Source: Antedon mediterranea
Taxonomy: Eukaryota; Echinodermata; Crinoidea; Comatulida; Antedonidae
Direction: 5' to 3'
Assembly: GCF_964355755.1 (NCBI RefSeq)
Contig: NC_092671.1
Span: 23,021,070-23,085,069 of the forward strand
DNA: 64,000 nt
Below the pieces are notes generated by a model, which made no database searches, had not been told where the DNA came from, and worked only from the letters and a program-made list of their open reading frames with translations. Position numbers and translations under genes: made by a program. This document shows, in pieces, positions 23,177 through 33,896 of the stretch (positions within the stretch are counted from its first letter, which is position 1; the number at the start of each line of letters is the position of its first letter).

Positions 23177-24659
23177 TCTATATATAAATTTACGTAAGGG
23201 CAAAATTCGGTAAATCGCGCCTTACTTCTAGAATTTTTACTCGATGGTATATAAAGTTGGTTCGTACTTTCGGTACTGATTTTAACCACCTGATGTAACC
23301 CTGTTTACTAATTAAATTAAGTTAGATAATTAGTTATTGACGATTAAAACGAATTTAGGTTCAACGATTTGCCCCAAATAGGGGTGTTTTCCGATCGTGG
23401 TATACACTGTCTAATGGATGTCCATCTTGAAAAATACCCGCCACAAAAATGCGAGGAGGCTTCGCATTTTCCTATCTCCTCCTACGATAATTGTTTTTAA
23501 TAGCTGAAAACCGGTTGAACAGTTCGAGTACAGCATCATAATGTTGAAGACAGGCCGATTTTCTTTAAAAAATACTATTTTGATACATTTAATATACGTT
23601 TTTTTTGGAGAATAAACATAAATAGTATTTGACGTACAATACTGTTAAGGTATTTTAATGGTTAAAACCACTTTTGATCGCAATTTGAATCGCAAATTTC
23701 TTACTGTGAGTGTTGGTACTGTTAGATGTAATATAAAAATATATACAAATAAACTTTATTACTGTGAGTGTGGGTAGGCCCTACTGTTAGATTATAAACA
23801 TATAATATACAAATAAACATTCCAAATTATTTGGTTTAACCATAGAGGTATAGATTTAGATTTATGGGCCCCCTTGGAGAATAAACATAAATAGTATTGC
23901 AATGCTGTACAATAATGTTAAGGTATTAACCACTTTTGATCGCAATTTGAATCGCAAATTTCTTACTGTGAGTGTTGGTACTGTTAGATGTAATATAAAA
24001 ATATATACAAATAAACTTTATTACTGTGAGTGTGGGTAGGCCCTACTGTTAGATTATAAACATATAATATACAAATAAATAAACGTTATTACTGACAGTT
24101 GCTTCTCAACGTTTGTATTAATTAATAATTTAAAAATATATAAACGTCGTAGTGGTGTATCGTTACATGTACTTTACTATTTCAATCGACTATGACAGTG
24201 AGAGTTTTAACAAAGTACCGTATTAAATCGTAAATGTTTTACTGTATTTAGTGGTATATTATTTATAGGCCTATAAAACATTAAAAACAATATTTCGTTA
24301 CTGAGTGGATAAGAATATATTTTAAAATGTTTCCTCTTTGTACCTATCTTCTTCCCCCATCCCTCAACCCTTAATGTTACATACAAAACACAAATTGGGT
24401 TTGTTTAAATGAGTCCAAATAAAAAAATTTGACTCATTTTGTTTCTCTCTCGGAAGTAATTCCCAGGGTGCTAATTTTGGTTGACTACATAAATCATTGT
24501 GTATATTTATTCGTTTCGGTAAACGACAATGTATTATAGTCCTGCATTTGAAGTACATTTGAAATCTCCATTTTTTTCTCGCTGGAAATACTGTGTATTC
24601 GAGAACCATCTGTGGGCACGACCTAGATGGTACGCGAGCGAAGCGAGCGTGCCATCTAG
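23177..24659 (+). mobile_element. Non-autonomous Helitron, family 1, copy A
   Basis: It starts TCTATATATAAATTTACGTA (5'-TC) and ends ..CATCTAG (CTRR type), preceded by a GC-rich hairpin region with 'cgagcgaagcgagcg'. It lies between A and T with no target duplication. The sister tandem unit at 27100-27120 shows the uninterrupted site gttactatattattacagta, matching the joined flanks exactly. No Rep/helicase frame in the 1,483 bp. Confidence 0.92.
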
Positions 24660-24804
24660 TTACAGTACAATTTATATACTGCTTAATTATAATATAATTT
24701 CAAGTTAACGATGTTTTTATGATGTATTTATTTTGATTCGAAAATAAAATACTGTATTTAAGAGTGTCACAAATAATATTTTTAAACAGTTAGCCAGCTT
24801 TATA

Positions 24805-27028
24805 TCTATATTATAAGTGAGAGAGTTTGTCTGTTTGTTTGTTTGTCTGTTTGTTTGTTATACAAATTTTTGTTACTGCACATAATCTTACATATGGGGT
24901 ATCAAAATGACCGCAATTGTACCGGGAATGTTCTAAGCTATATTTCAACATCATCCGCCACCTAGGATCCAAGTTAGGGCCCAAAATGTGGTCAAAACCC
25001 CCATATTCGATGTTTGTTCGTTATACAAATTTCTGTTTCCGCATGTAACCATACATATGGGGTATCAAAATGATCGCAATTGAACCGGGAAGGTTTTAAA
25101 CTACATTACAACAATTCCCCGAGTCCTGGGGTTTTTTGTGGGAGGGTTGGGAGGGGGGTGGGGTGGTTTGTGATGTCATTTTTGCTTGGGCTCGGGGTTG
25201 TAGGCTATCGAATTGTAAAATTATACTGCAAATGTTTTACAGTATTTAAATTATCCTCAGGAAGGCTTTTGGAGAAATATAGATATAGATATACATATTT
25301 TAATCATTAACCAATATGACACCTATTCATTTACACATTTAGCAAAGTACTTTAACCATATCCAGCTATGTATCGGTCTCTTGGGTTGTCTCATTACAGA
25401 CATCCATACCTGTGTGAACATACACATGTTGTTTACTGTTACTGTGTTCAACTACTATATTTGAACATCATCCGCCATCTAGGATCCAAGTTAGGGGCCA
25501 CAATGCATGGTCAAAATGGCGGACTTTCGATGTTTGTTCGTTTTACAAATTTCTGTTTCTGCATGTAACCATGGGGTATCAAAATGATCGCAATTGTGGT
25601 TGCAAAATGTTAAAGTATTTTAATTATCCCTGGAAAGGGGCTGGGGTGGGGATGTAGGCTTATCACCAAGACCGAAACTGTATTGGGAATGTTTTAAACT
25701 ACTTATGAAAACTGCCACTGAGGGATTATGGGTTGGGAGATGGCTAAAATAATTTTTATTGGAACCTTCTTAAACACGTTACCCAGTATCTGGGGTGTGA
25801 TTGAAGTAGGAGGAGGACCGAAAATGCTGCCGTAATGAAGTAGCCTATATGATTGGAATTGTAATAGGAAAAGTTACTACATTTGAACTGTCCAGGGGAG
25901 GAGTTAAGGTTTGTTGATTGTGGCTTGGATGGCGAGAGGAGAAAGAAGGCTAGGGGGCCGCAGTATCAAAATTAGATATTTTAATTATCAGCCAATATGA
26001 AACCTATTTATTTACACAGTTGAATTGAATTTGTACTGGGAAGAATTTTTTTTTAAAAAAGAGTGTGGGGTGTTATTGAAGAGGGGTGGGTAAGTATAGT
26101 GAGGTAGGCCTACTGGCGTCGGGTATTCTGAGAAGGCTTTACACTAATGTTAAAACCAATTAACCAATATGACACCTATTCAATTTATTATTAATTTATT
26201 TATTTACTGACATCCATACCTGTGTGAAACACATGTTGTTTACTGTTACTGTGTTGAACTACATCACCAATCCTCCAAGGAAAAAACGTCAATTGTGGGA
26301 GAGTGGGGTTGGGAGATAGGGTTTGGGTTCAGGGGATAGTGGGGATTTTGCTTACACCAGAATTGTGGTTGGAAAATGTTAAAGTATTTAATCATCCCTG
26401 GGAAGCGGATGGGAGTTTGGGGTGGGCATGTAGGCCTATCACCATGACCGAAAATGTATTTGGAATGTTTTAAACTGCAGCTGAGGGATTATGGGTTGGG
26501 AGTGATAATAACATAATTTTTACTGGAACCGGCTTCAACACATCACCCAGTGTATCTGGGGTGTGTTTGTAGGGGGAGGAGGAGCGAAAATACTAGCGTA
26601 ATGAAGTAGCCTATATGATTGGATTGTACTAGGAAAAGTTACTAAATTTGAACTGTCCAGGGGAGGAGTTAAGGTTTGTTGATGTTGGCTGGGGTCGTGA
26701 AAGGAGAAAGAAGGCTGGGGGACCGCAGTATCTAAATTACATATTTTAATTATCTGCCAATATGACACCTATTCATTTACACAATTTACAACGTACTTCA
26801 ACCATTATTAGACCCATCGTAGCTATGCATACTCCTCTCAATTCGAAGCTTAGGTTGAATTTAATTTGTCCATCACTGGGAAGAATTTGTTTTTAAGAAA
26901 GAGTATGGGGTGTTATTGAAGAGGGGTGGAGGTTGGTGAATATAGACAGATACTGGCGTCGGGTGTTATGTACTGAGAAGGCTGTAAACTAATTTTGAAA
27001 CCCGCCCTGGGGCGGGTATAATTGCTAG
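24805..27028 (+). mobile_element. Non-autonomous Helitron, family 2
   Basis: It starts TCTATATTATAAGTGAGAGA and ends with a hairpin CCCGCCC-tgg-GGCGGG, 8 spacer bases and CTAG, inserted between A and T. The joined flanks 'cagctttata' + 'tataaaataa' equal the intact site in unit 3 at 27239-27258. The interior has no helicase; it consists of diverged internal repeats: 'tatggggtatcaaaatga' blocks at 24890-25080 and 25570, and a roughly 0.75 kb tandem duplication (about 25590-26330 against 26345-27000). The frames within it are not conserved between the duplicated halves. Confidence 0.92.
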
Positions 27029-27366
27029 TATAAAATAAATCGAATAGTACAATATATTTCGTTTTATGTTTTAATGTTAATACTGAATGAGTTACTATAT
27101 TATTACAGTACAATTTATATACTGCTATATTATAATATAATTTCAAGTTAACGATGTTTTTATGATGTAGTTATTTTGATTCGAAAATAAAATACTGTAT
27201 TTAAGAGTGTCACAAATAATATTTTTAAACAGTTAGCCAGCTTTATATATAAAATAAATCGAATAGTACAATATATTTCGTTTTATGTTTAAATGTGAAT
27301 TAATACTGAATGAGTTACATTTATTACAGTACAAGGTATATACTGCTATATTATATAATTAGTTTA

Positions 27367-27812
27367 ATAAAAAACGAAATAAATGATTTAAAATGATATG
27401 TGTATCTTTGCGTTGATTCAATCTACTTAGAAAATGCAGTCAACACAACGGCATCATCAAAATGCGTGCATACTTTCTACAAAACAAATAATACTAATCC
27501 CCTATATTGTGCTAATCACAAACAAATCAAAACAACAATATTGAACAAAAAGAAAGTATGTCTTTGTGATGATGCTTTGATTTCATTCATTATAGAAACA
27601 ATACATCATATAGGATAAATGGTCATTTGTCTTTGAGGCTTTGATTTAATGCATAATATAATAAAACAATAAAACAAAACATAATGTTCGGTTGCTTTTC
27701 GTAAACCAAAAAGTCGGAAGATGCGTAAATCAAAGGTAATTTTGTGTCAATAGTAAAAAGTGTCCTTTGCGAAAGGCACACAATAGTTGCGCAAATAATT
27801 GTCTACTCTCTG
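27367..27812. other. Upstream region of the PHD-FLYWCH gene
   Basis: AT-rich, no repeat recognised. A frame at 27400-27618 shows no features and is not called. Confidence 0.4.
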
Positions 27813-27820
27813 TATAAAAT
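27813..27820 (+). promoter_or_regulatory. TATA box of the PHD-FLYWCH gene
   Basis: TATAAAAT stands 61-68 bp upstream of the ATG at 27881, a normal place for a transcription start near 27845. Confidence 0.55.
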
Positions 27821-27880
27821 GGGGGGTGCTAGTACGTACATGTTCACTTTCAAACTGATTTATCTTCGACTGCAACAAAA

Positions 27881-28216
27881 ATGAACGAATGTATCCAGTG
27901 TAGAGAACCTGTTAATCATCGTCAGGCGGCTGTTTTTTGCGAGGAGTGCCAACGGTGGCAACATCGAACTTGCGGTGCTGGTATCCGCGACGGCTACATT
28001 GATTGGACGTGTAATGAATGTGTGCGACCTGTTCCGGAGGAACCTGCAGCCCAACTTGATGTCTTTGCTGGAGACCTTGGAGCATTTGAAGAGCCTGCAG
28101 TTGTTGAGGAACAAAACTTAGCAAACCCATATCGAGTACCAAATCCAGACATTCCAGTTGGTGTAGAGGATGAGGTTACTTTTAAGATTCTCGAAACCAC
28201 ATCAATCCGTGGAAAG
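27881..28216 (+). CDS. PHD-finger/FLYWCH protein, exon 1
   Basis: The ATG has A at -3 (caaaaATGaac) and lies behind a TATA box. Residues 4-47 form a textbook C4HC3 PHD finger: C4-x2-C7, C20-x2-C23, H28-x2-C31, C44-x2-C47. It is followed by an acidic, Pro/Val-rich linker (residues 50-100). The exon ends AAAG|gtaatg after codon 112, in phase 0, and exon 2 supplies a FLYWCH zinc finger. PHD or PHD-like plus FLYWCH N-termini precede the DDE domain in Mutator-like transposases of invertebrates (family knowledge), where they probably bind terminal repeats. Here the gene lies inside a TIR element with a 9-bp target duplication. PHD fingers can also bind histone H3 tails, but the residues needed are not assessable here. 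The ORF is intact and not obviously decayed. Confidence 0.8.
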
Positions 28217-28458
28217 GTAATGTTACATTATTTTGTTCTATTTTTTAATAATTATTTGATGTATCAAACACGGCATACATGCATGTCCAATGTACGTGAT
28301 AATTTAAAATTCAATCAATTCAAATATGTCCCAAAATAAAACAACAACACTCAAACAAATTGTTTTCAATATCATTGTTTCAGTCGCTACATACTTTCTA
28401 GTCCCAGTGATTTAAACCTATGTGAACGTCTTTAAATTTTATTCTTCTTCTTCTTCAG

Positions 28459-28639
28459 GACACATTGACAAGCAGCGATGGCTATCAATACACCAAGAAA
28501 GTGGATAGACGCCGACCTAACAATATAACATGGAGGTGCTGCGTTCGGAACAGGAACTTGACGTGTAGGGCAACCGTGATCGAAAGAGATGGTGTCTACA
28601 TTAGAGGTTTACAAAACCACGTATGCGGTGCTATGCCAG
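28459..28639 (+). CDS. PHD-finger/FLYWCH protein, exon 2 (FLYWCH domain)
   Basis: An acceptor with a strong tract (ttcttcttcttcttcag) precedes it and a consensus donor (CCAG|gtatgt) follows at 28640. The 60 codons plus one base read in phase with exon 1. The domain shows the FLYWCH pattern: aromatic start (DGYQY), W137-x-C139, C148, and H166-x-C168 in place of the usual H-x-H, so the last zinc ligand is Cys. FLYWCH fingers are DNA-binding modules of the WRKY-GCM1 fold found in MULE transposases and in host factors derived from them. After this domain a transposase would continue into a DDE core; none is found downstream within the element. Confidence 0.8.
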
Positions 28640-29988
28640 GTATGTCTAATCAACAGACATTTAAAACGTGTACAATATTTGTGTGTAAAAATTTGAAGAT
28701 TTTTTTTTTTTCATTCAGGGCTTGAAAAAGTATCCATCATCTGTAGAAACTAGCCTAGCCTAGGCCTAGCTAGAGTCCATTTGTTATTTATTGTCTACCA
28801 ATGAAAAGTGAGATATTTTTTTCTAGGCCTAGCTTACAGCAGGGGGTACCTCCCTGCTACAGTAGGAGGTACCTCCCTGCTACAGTAGGAATACAAATGA
28901 CATGGGCTCCATATTAGGTAGATAGGTTTCCTACTACAAACAACTAGGCCTATCCTCATCTATTTTTTTGTTTTTTTATTTTTTTAATATGAATATTTTA
29001 CAGACTAACATACTATTTTACTCGTAACTATACTGCCTAACTGCAGGTCAGGTCTGGCGGACTAGTCACTATACAGTATTTTTACTAATACCACTACCAC
29101 CTGCACCGCTACTACTATACTTTGAAGACCGAAATCAGTTACTACTAGCCTAGTCTACTAGACCTATTGGTAGTTTGTCTTCAAATCTAGATTGCTAGTT
29201 GACCTATTAAAATGTTTGTTTTTTTTATTATTTTGTGAATGAATGAGTCTTATTCAGACAGTTCGGACAGTTAGTAGGTTGGCAGTATAGTAGAACCAGA
29301 GCTATCGTTACGGTATATGTTATTATGTCATCTATTTAAATCTCAATTGTTTTCCCATATTTTCTGCATGTATTACAGATTGTGTACAGTGTATCTTCTG
29401 ATCAATGTTTTAATACAGTAGCATGCACATTTCTATTAACTAGGGTAAGTAACAGATAGGCCCAACCTACAATTGAAGAAAAAATACTTTACATATAACC
29501 CACTAGACCTACATCTTCTTTTAGAAGATTTTTCAATATGACCACTACTACTACTGCGTCGAGCTTGCTCGGATCAATATGACCAAGATACTGTAAAATC
29601 CCCAGAAGGAGCCTATTTAGAAAAGTATTTGTTTGCAAAAGTAATCTCAAAAAGAAGGATACAATTTAGTCAAACATTTTCAGAGAGACCAACTGAATAT
29701 TGTCAGTACCGTAGTAAAAAACCTTAATGACAATACATGAAAATTAATTTTTAACATTCTGATTTGAAATGTTCTATTCATTTGAATTGCTAAAAAATTA
29801 AAAGTAGATATTTCTTTTTTATTTCCATTATAAACATTACAATCACTGTACAAAGAATAGATAAATCCACTAACAAATTCATGCAGAAAATATTTAAAAA
29901 TTTTAATTAAATGTTATTTTATTAAAGCATTCATTCAATAAAGACTTTATCTTTAAAACATTTAATTTCAGTTTTCATATAGTGAGTA
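28640..29988 (+). other. Intron of the PHD-FLYWCH gene, left part
   Basis: AT-rich with GGCCTAG clusters (28745-28770) and a 25-bp tandem duplication 'ggtacctccctgctacagta' at 28848-28888. No exon with acceptable splice sites was found here. Confidence 0.4.
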
Positions 29989-31149
29989 TCTATATATAAA
30001 TTTACGTAAGGGAAAAATTCGGTAAATCGCGCCTTACTTCTAGAATTTTTACTCGATGGTATATAAAGTTGGTTCGTACTTTCGGTACTGATTTTAACCA
30101 CCTGATGTAACCCTGTTTACTAATTAAATTAAGTTAGATAACGAATTTAGGTTCAACGATTTGCCCCAAATAGGGATGTTTTCCGATCGTGGTATACACT
30201 GTCTAATACATGTCCATCGTGAAAAATACCCGCATACAATAATACGAGGATGCTTCGCATTTTCCTATCTCCTCCTACGATAACTGTTTTTAATGACTGA
30301 AAACCGTTTGAACAGCTCGAGTACAGCATCATAATGTTGAAGACAGGCCGATTTTCTTTAAAAAATACTATTTTGATAGATTTAATATACGTTTATAGAA
30401 ATGTATTGATTTGCAATGAATGGAACATTCCAAATTATTGCATACCTCCATGGTTTAACACAAGTAGGTAAATTTATAGACCCTTGGAGAATAAACAGAA
30501 ATAGTATTGTAATGCTATACAATACTGCAAATAGGTATTAACCACTTTTGATCGCCATTTGAATCAAAAGTGTGTTGATACTGTTAGATATAATATAAAC
30601 AAATATACTAATAAACGTTATCACTGTGAGTGTGGGTAGCTCCTACTTTTAGATTATAAACACATAATAATATAATTAATTGTTTCTCAATGTTTGTATT
30701 AATTAATAATTACAAAAATATAAACGTATTAGTGGTCTTTAAATGTACTTTACTATTTCAATCGACCATGAGACAGTGACAGTTTTAATAAATTATTAAA
30801 TCGGAAATGTTTTACTCTATTTAGTGGTATATTATTTATAGGCATATAAAAAAAATATTTCGTTACTGATTGGATAATAAAGAAATATAAAGAATAATTT
30901 AACAAAATTGGGTTTGTTTAAATGAGTTCAAATAACTAATTTCGACTCATTTTGTGACAAGTTTCTAGGTGCTAATTTTGGTTGACTACATAAATCATTG
31001 GGTCTTTTTAGTTGTTGCTGTAAACGACAATGTTTTATAGTCCTGCCGTACGTACATTTGAAATCGCCAGTTTTTTTACGCTGAAATTACTATGTATTCG
31101 AGAACCATCTGTGGGCACGAACTAGATGGTAAGCGAGCGTACCATCTAG
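29989..31149 (+). mobile_element. Non-autonomous Helitron, family 1, copy B
   Basis: Same ends as copy A: TCTATATATAAATTTACGTA at the start, 'gagaaccatctgtgggcacg', hairpin region and CATCTAG at the end, between A (29988) and T (31150). It is 1,161 bp against 1,483 in copy A because it lacks a segment that in copy A is duplicated (23680-23820 against 23930-24070). No coding capacity. Confidence 0.9.
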
Positions 31150-31333
31150 TGGTAATAATTGACTCTGACTGGTATAAACTTAAATTTAGTGAAACAATCC
31201 TACATATCTTTTTTTTAAATGCAATAAAATATTTAAACAAAACTGTGTCCCACCATACAGCATTACTAAGATTGCATTATACAATACTTAAACATTATTA
31301 TAGTATTTAAATATTTCCTTTTTTTATTATAGG

Positions 31334-31381
31334 CATACAGATGTTTGATATTCTGCTCATATATAGTATGCTGCTGAAATG
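31334..31381 (+). CDS. Possible last exon of the PHD-FLYWCH gene
   Basis: A pyrimidine-rich acceptor (ccttttttttattatag) precedes 31334. Joined to the phase-1 donor at 28640 it adds GIQMFDILL.. and stops at a TGA after about 15 codons; AATAAA occurs at about 31574. If used, the protein would be about 188 residues, PHD plus FLYWCH only, with no DDE core. It could equally be cryptic sequence exposed by loss of the original exons. Confidence 0.3.
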
Positions 31382-32202
31382 AAAAAGTACATCACTTCAA
31401 CATACTAACTTTGATCATATCATCATCGATCAATAATTATAGTAATAAACATAATAATTATGGTGTATTTTATTTATCTTTGCTATTTTTTAAATTGTAC
31501 TTGTAGTTTAACCATGTTTTTACACTTTGAAAATTAATATAATTCAGTATTTTTTAATGTGATTAAGATTTTGAATAAACTGTTCTGAATACAGAACAAA
31601 GGTGTTGATTGTACACTGCGTGTATGTAAACTTGATTTAATGTCGTATTTCTTTTTATTAAACATTAAAATTGATTCATTTAATTAAACAACAATATAAT
31701 AAATGGATGAGAAGTGCTGCTGTTGATCCACTTCAGACTGGGATGATTTGTCATTGAGCTATGTGGATCCAGGATTTTGAAATAGGGGAGGACCTAAAAT
31801 GACAAAATGAAGTGCTGAACAGTGATGTCTTTTTCAATACTAAATTGATAAAGTTGATTTTTATTATTACTGTTAACAAAACAAAATAAAGTCTAAAGAA
31901 AAAAAAATACAACAATTACATTGAAACACCAATGCATTAAAAATAATAGTTTACATTTTCATTATCTTAAAAAAATAAAACTTCTTCAATATTAGAGTAT
32001 TATGAGGCATTTTTTATTTTTGTAAAAGAACGTGTGAGTTGGGTAATTTATTTAAACTTGCAATAGTATGGTAAGTTGCGTAATGTCTATCCGTACTAAC
32101 ATTCAAAACCTAAAATTAAGTTCAAATTAAATTATTTGTTGTTGAATAAATCTCACATTTCATTATTAGTGGACAATAACAAATATACTAGGCCAGTAGT
32201 AG
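31382..32202. other. Non-coding right part of the MULE-like element
   Basis: AT-rich with several AATAAA, no frame or repeat I can support. Confidence 0.4.
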
Positions 32203-32565
32203 GCCTATAGAGGTAGCTTAACTAACAGGACTAGCCTAGACCTAGGCTAGAGAGACTTAGATAATTATAGTTATACTAATTAGGCCTCCTAGGTAGCCTC
32301 GAAGTCTGAACAGAAAGCAAATTTGTTTTACTTCTACTCGCGAAATAAACTACGTACGTACGAGTACGCCAAAAAAATCACATATTATGGACAACACAAT
32401 GGATGGCGCACTACTCCAATAAAATCCCCTATTTTGGACAGCCAATTATGAAAGTTACCTATTATGGACAAACAACAGCGCCCTCTAGTCTCTATTATGG
32501 ACAGAAAGTAACCTAATATGGAGAGAAAAGTAACCTATTATGGACAGATTTCACCAACCCCGCTC
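32203..32565 (-). repeat. Right terminal inverted repeat of the MULE-like element
   Basis: Reverse complement of the left end, longer by about 85 bp because it holds six instead of three copies of the GTCCATAATAGG-type motif (32380-32550). Confidence 0.8.
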
Positions 32566-32574
32566 AAATGGTAC
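32566..32574. repeat. Right 9-bp target duplication of the MULE-like element
   Basis: AAATGGTAC, identical to 22571-22579. Confidence 0.8.
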
Positions 32575-32724
32575 GCATAAACCTGGGAGGTAATAAACTG
32601 ATTTCGCACGATGGAAAATGGTCTGTTAGCTTGATATTTGTTGCGGGGAATATTTGGTTTGTTCCGCCAGTCACGCATGCCATCGGACTTCGCCGACGTG
32701 TAATGTGTTTTGAAATAACAAGTA

Positions 32725-32830
32725 GGTTATTTTTTTATTTATTTATTTTTATTTCAACAATCTTTACCGAGGGTGGTCCATCCAGCCGAAGCTGATCATT
32801 AGGGACCCTCACAAAAATACATTATAACGA
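32725..32830 (-). mobile_element. LINE or SINE 3' end with (AAAT)n tail
   Basis: The reverse complement reads 'gtgagggtccctaatgatca..', 'gatggaccaccctcggtaaa', then a run of AAAT/AAATA repeats. This is the style of a CR1/L2-type 3' UTR and tail. No coding part is attached. From 32831 to 33896 no gene is seen. Confidence 0.5.
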
Positions 32831-33896
32831 GACATAAACATGTAACAACAAAATAAATTTGAAACAAATATAATTTAAAATTTACATAAAATAAAACAAA
32901 TTTATTTATTATTATTTTTGTACAACATGTATTTCGATCGGATCGTCGGCGTTTGTACCTGTTTTGGAATCCCATTTTCTCTTTAGATAAAAATATTATT
33001 CTCTATTATTGACTTGTATATATTATCTGGTATGAGACTGGCCATTGTGTGGGTTTTATGTGTAATACACTATGGCGACTGAGTTCAAAATATTTTCCGA
33101 TAAATTTTAGGAGATCCACTTTTTTTTTTAAATCATACAAACAGTGATGCTAATCCTTTAAGAACATTTTACAGTAAAAACTATTTCCATTACGATCGAC
33201 AGTCTGTTACGAGTATAGCCGCCGCGCTATATTATTTCTGTTGGCTTCCGTTTTCCTGCACACAATACAATCCCCTTTTATTTATTATCAATATGTTTAA
33301 TGTTCTTAATCATCTATAGATGTTCCCTATCGTTTAATAAACGCCTGTCAAAACTTCACAAACAACAAGCGGGTGAATTTACTCGTATCAAAATCCTATA
33401 CATCAAATTAATTTAATTAAATTTTAAAATTACGAATCACAAATTATAACTCTTGTCTCTCGTACAAAAATGAAGTTTTTTGGACAAGTAATTCTCTTGT
33501 GTTTGGACTGCTGAGTACCAGGTCGCCGGCTTTTGAAAATTTCCCCTATCTCTTAACCCTAGCAGTTCACTAAAAATTTTTTTACATCAATGCCGACGGT
33601 GTTTCTTATGATTAAGAATTTAAAACAACTAGGTAATTAATTAAACATAACAATGCCGAAACAGCCATAACAATTTAAATAATAACAGAGTTACATTGTA
33701 AAAGCCTCCCTAAAATAGATGCTTTTCTGCGATTTTTGGAAAACTCCAAACAAAACAAATAAACAAATAATTGTAATAATATAATTATTTGTTAGCAATC
33801 GGAGATATCCGTTTCTTTGTTTAATTTGAAGATATTGTTTGTATTTTCTAATTGCATTGATATTATTCTGTATGGGAATTGAATCAGTTCGCTGAA

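Larger units (their letters stand above)
22996..27366 (+). repeat. 220-bp tandem repeat, three units, two interrupted by Helitrons
   Basis: Each unit starts 'gttaacgatgtttttatgat', passes 'ttaaacagttagccagcttt' and 'cgaatagtacaatatatttc', and ends near 'acagtacaatttatatactg'. Starts are at 22996, 24704 and 27147; after removing the two Helitrons the spacings are 225 and 219 bp. Unit 1 is split at 23176/24660, unit 2 at 24804/27029, unit 3 is intact. Confidence 0.9.
22580..32565. mobile_element. MULE/Phantom-like element carrying a PHD-FLYWCH gene
   Basis: Long inverted ends (22580-22856 and about 32203-32565) share GGGTTGGTGAAATCTGTCCA.., the repeated GTCCATAATAGG motif, GGCGTACT(T/C)GTACG, GTAGTTTATTT(T/C)GCGAGTAG and a GGCCTAG-rich inner part in the same inverted order. 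A 9-bp duplication AAATGGTAC flanks the whole. Nine-base duplications and long TIRs are typical of Mutator-like elements, and FLYWCH zinc fingers are a known MULE transposase module, so the gene content fits the ends. The interior holds a 220-bp tandem repeat, the PHD-FLYWCH gene, and three Helitrons (4,868 bp in total) inserted later. No DDE transposase domain is visible, so it is probably non-autonomous or decayed. It lies within the long intron of the putative SETDB1 gene. Confidence 0.75.

Noticed and set aside
27400-27618. 72-codon frame upstream of the PHD-FLYWCH gene
   Set aside because: No features, AT-rich composition, and it lies upstream of the TATA box of the gene.
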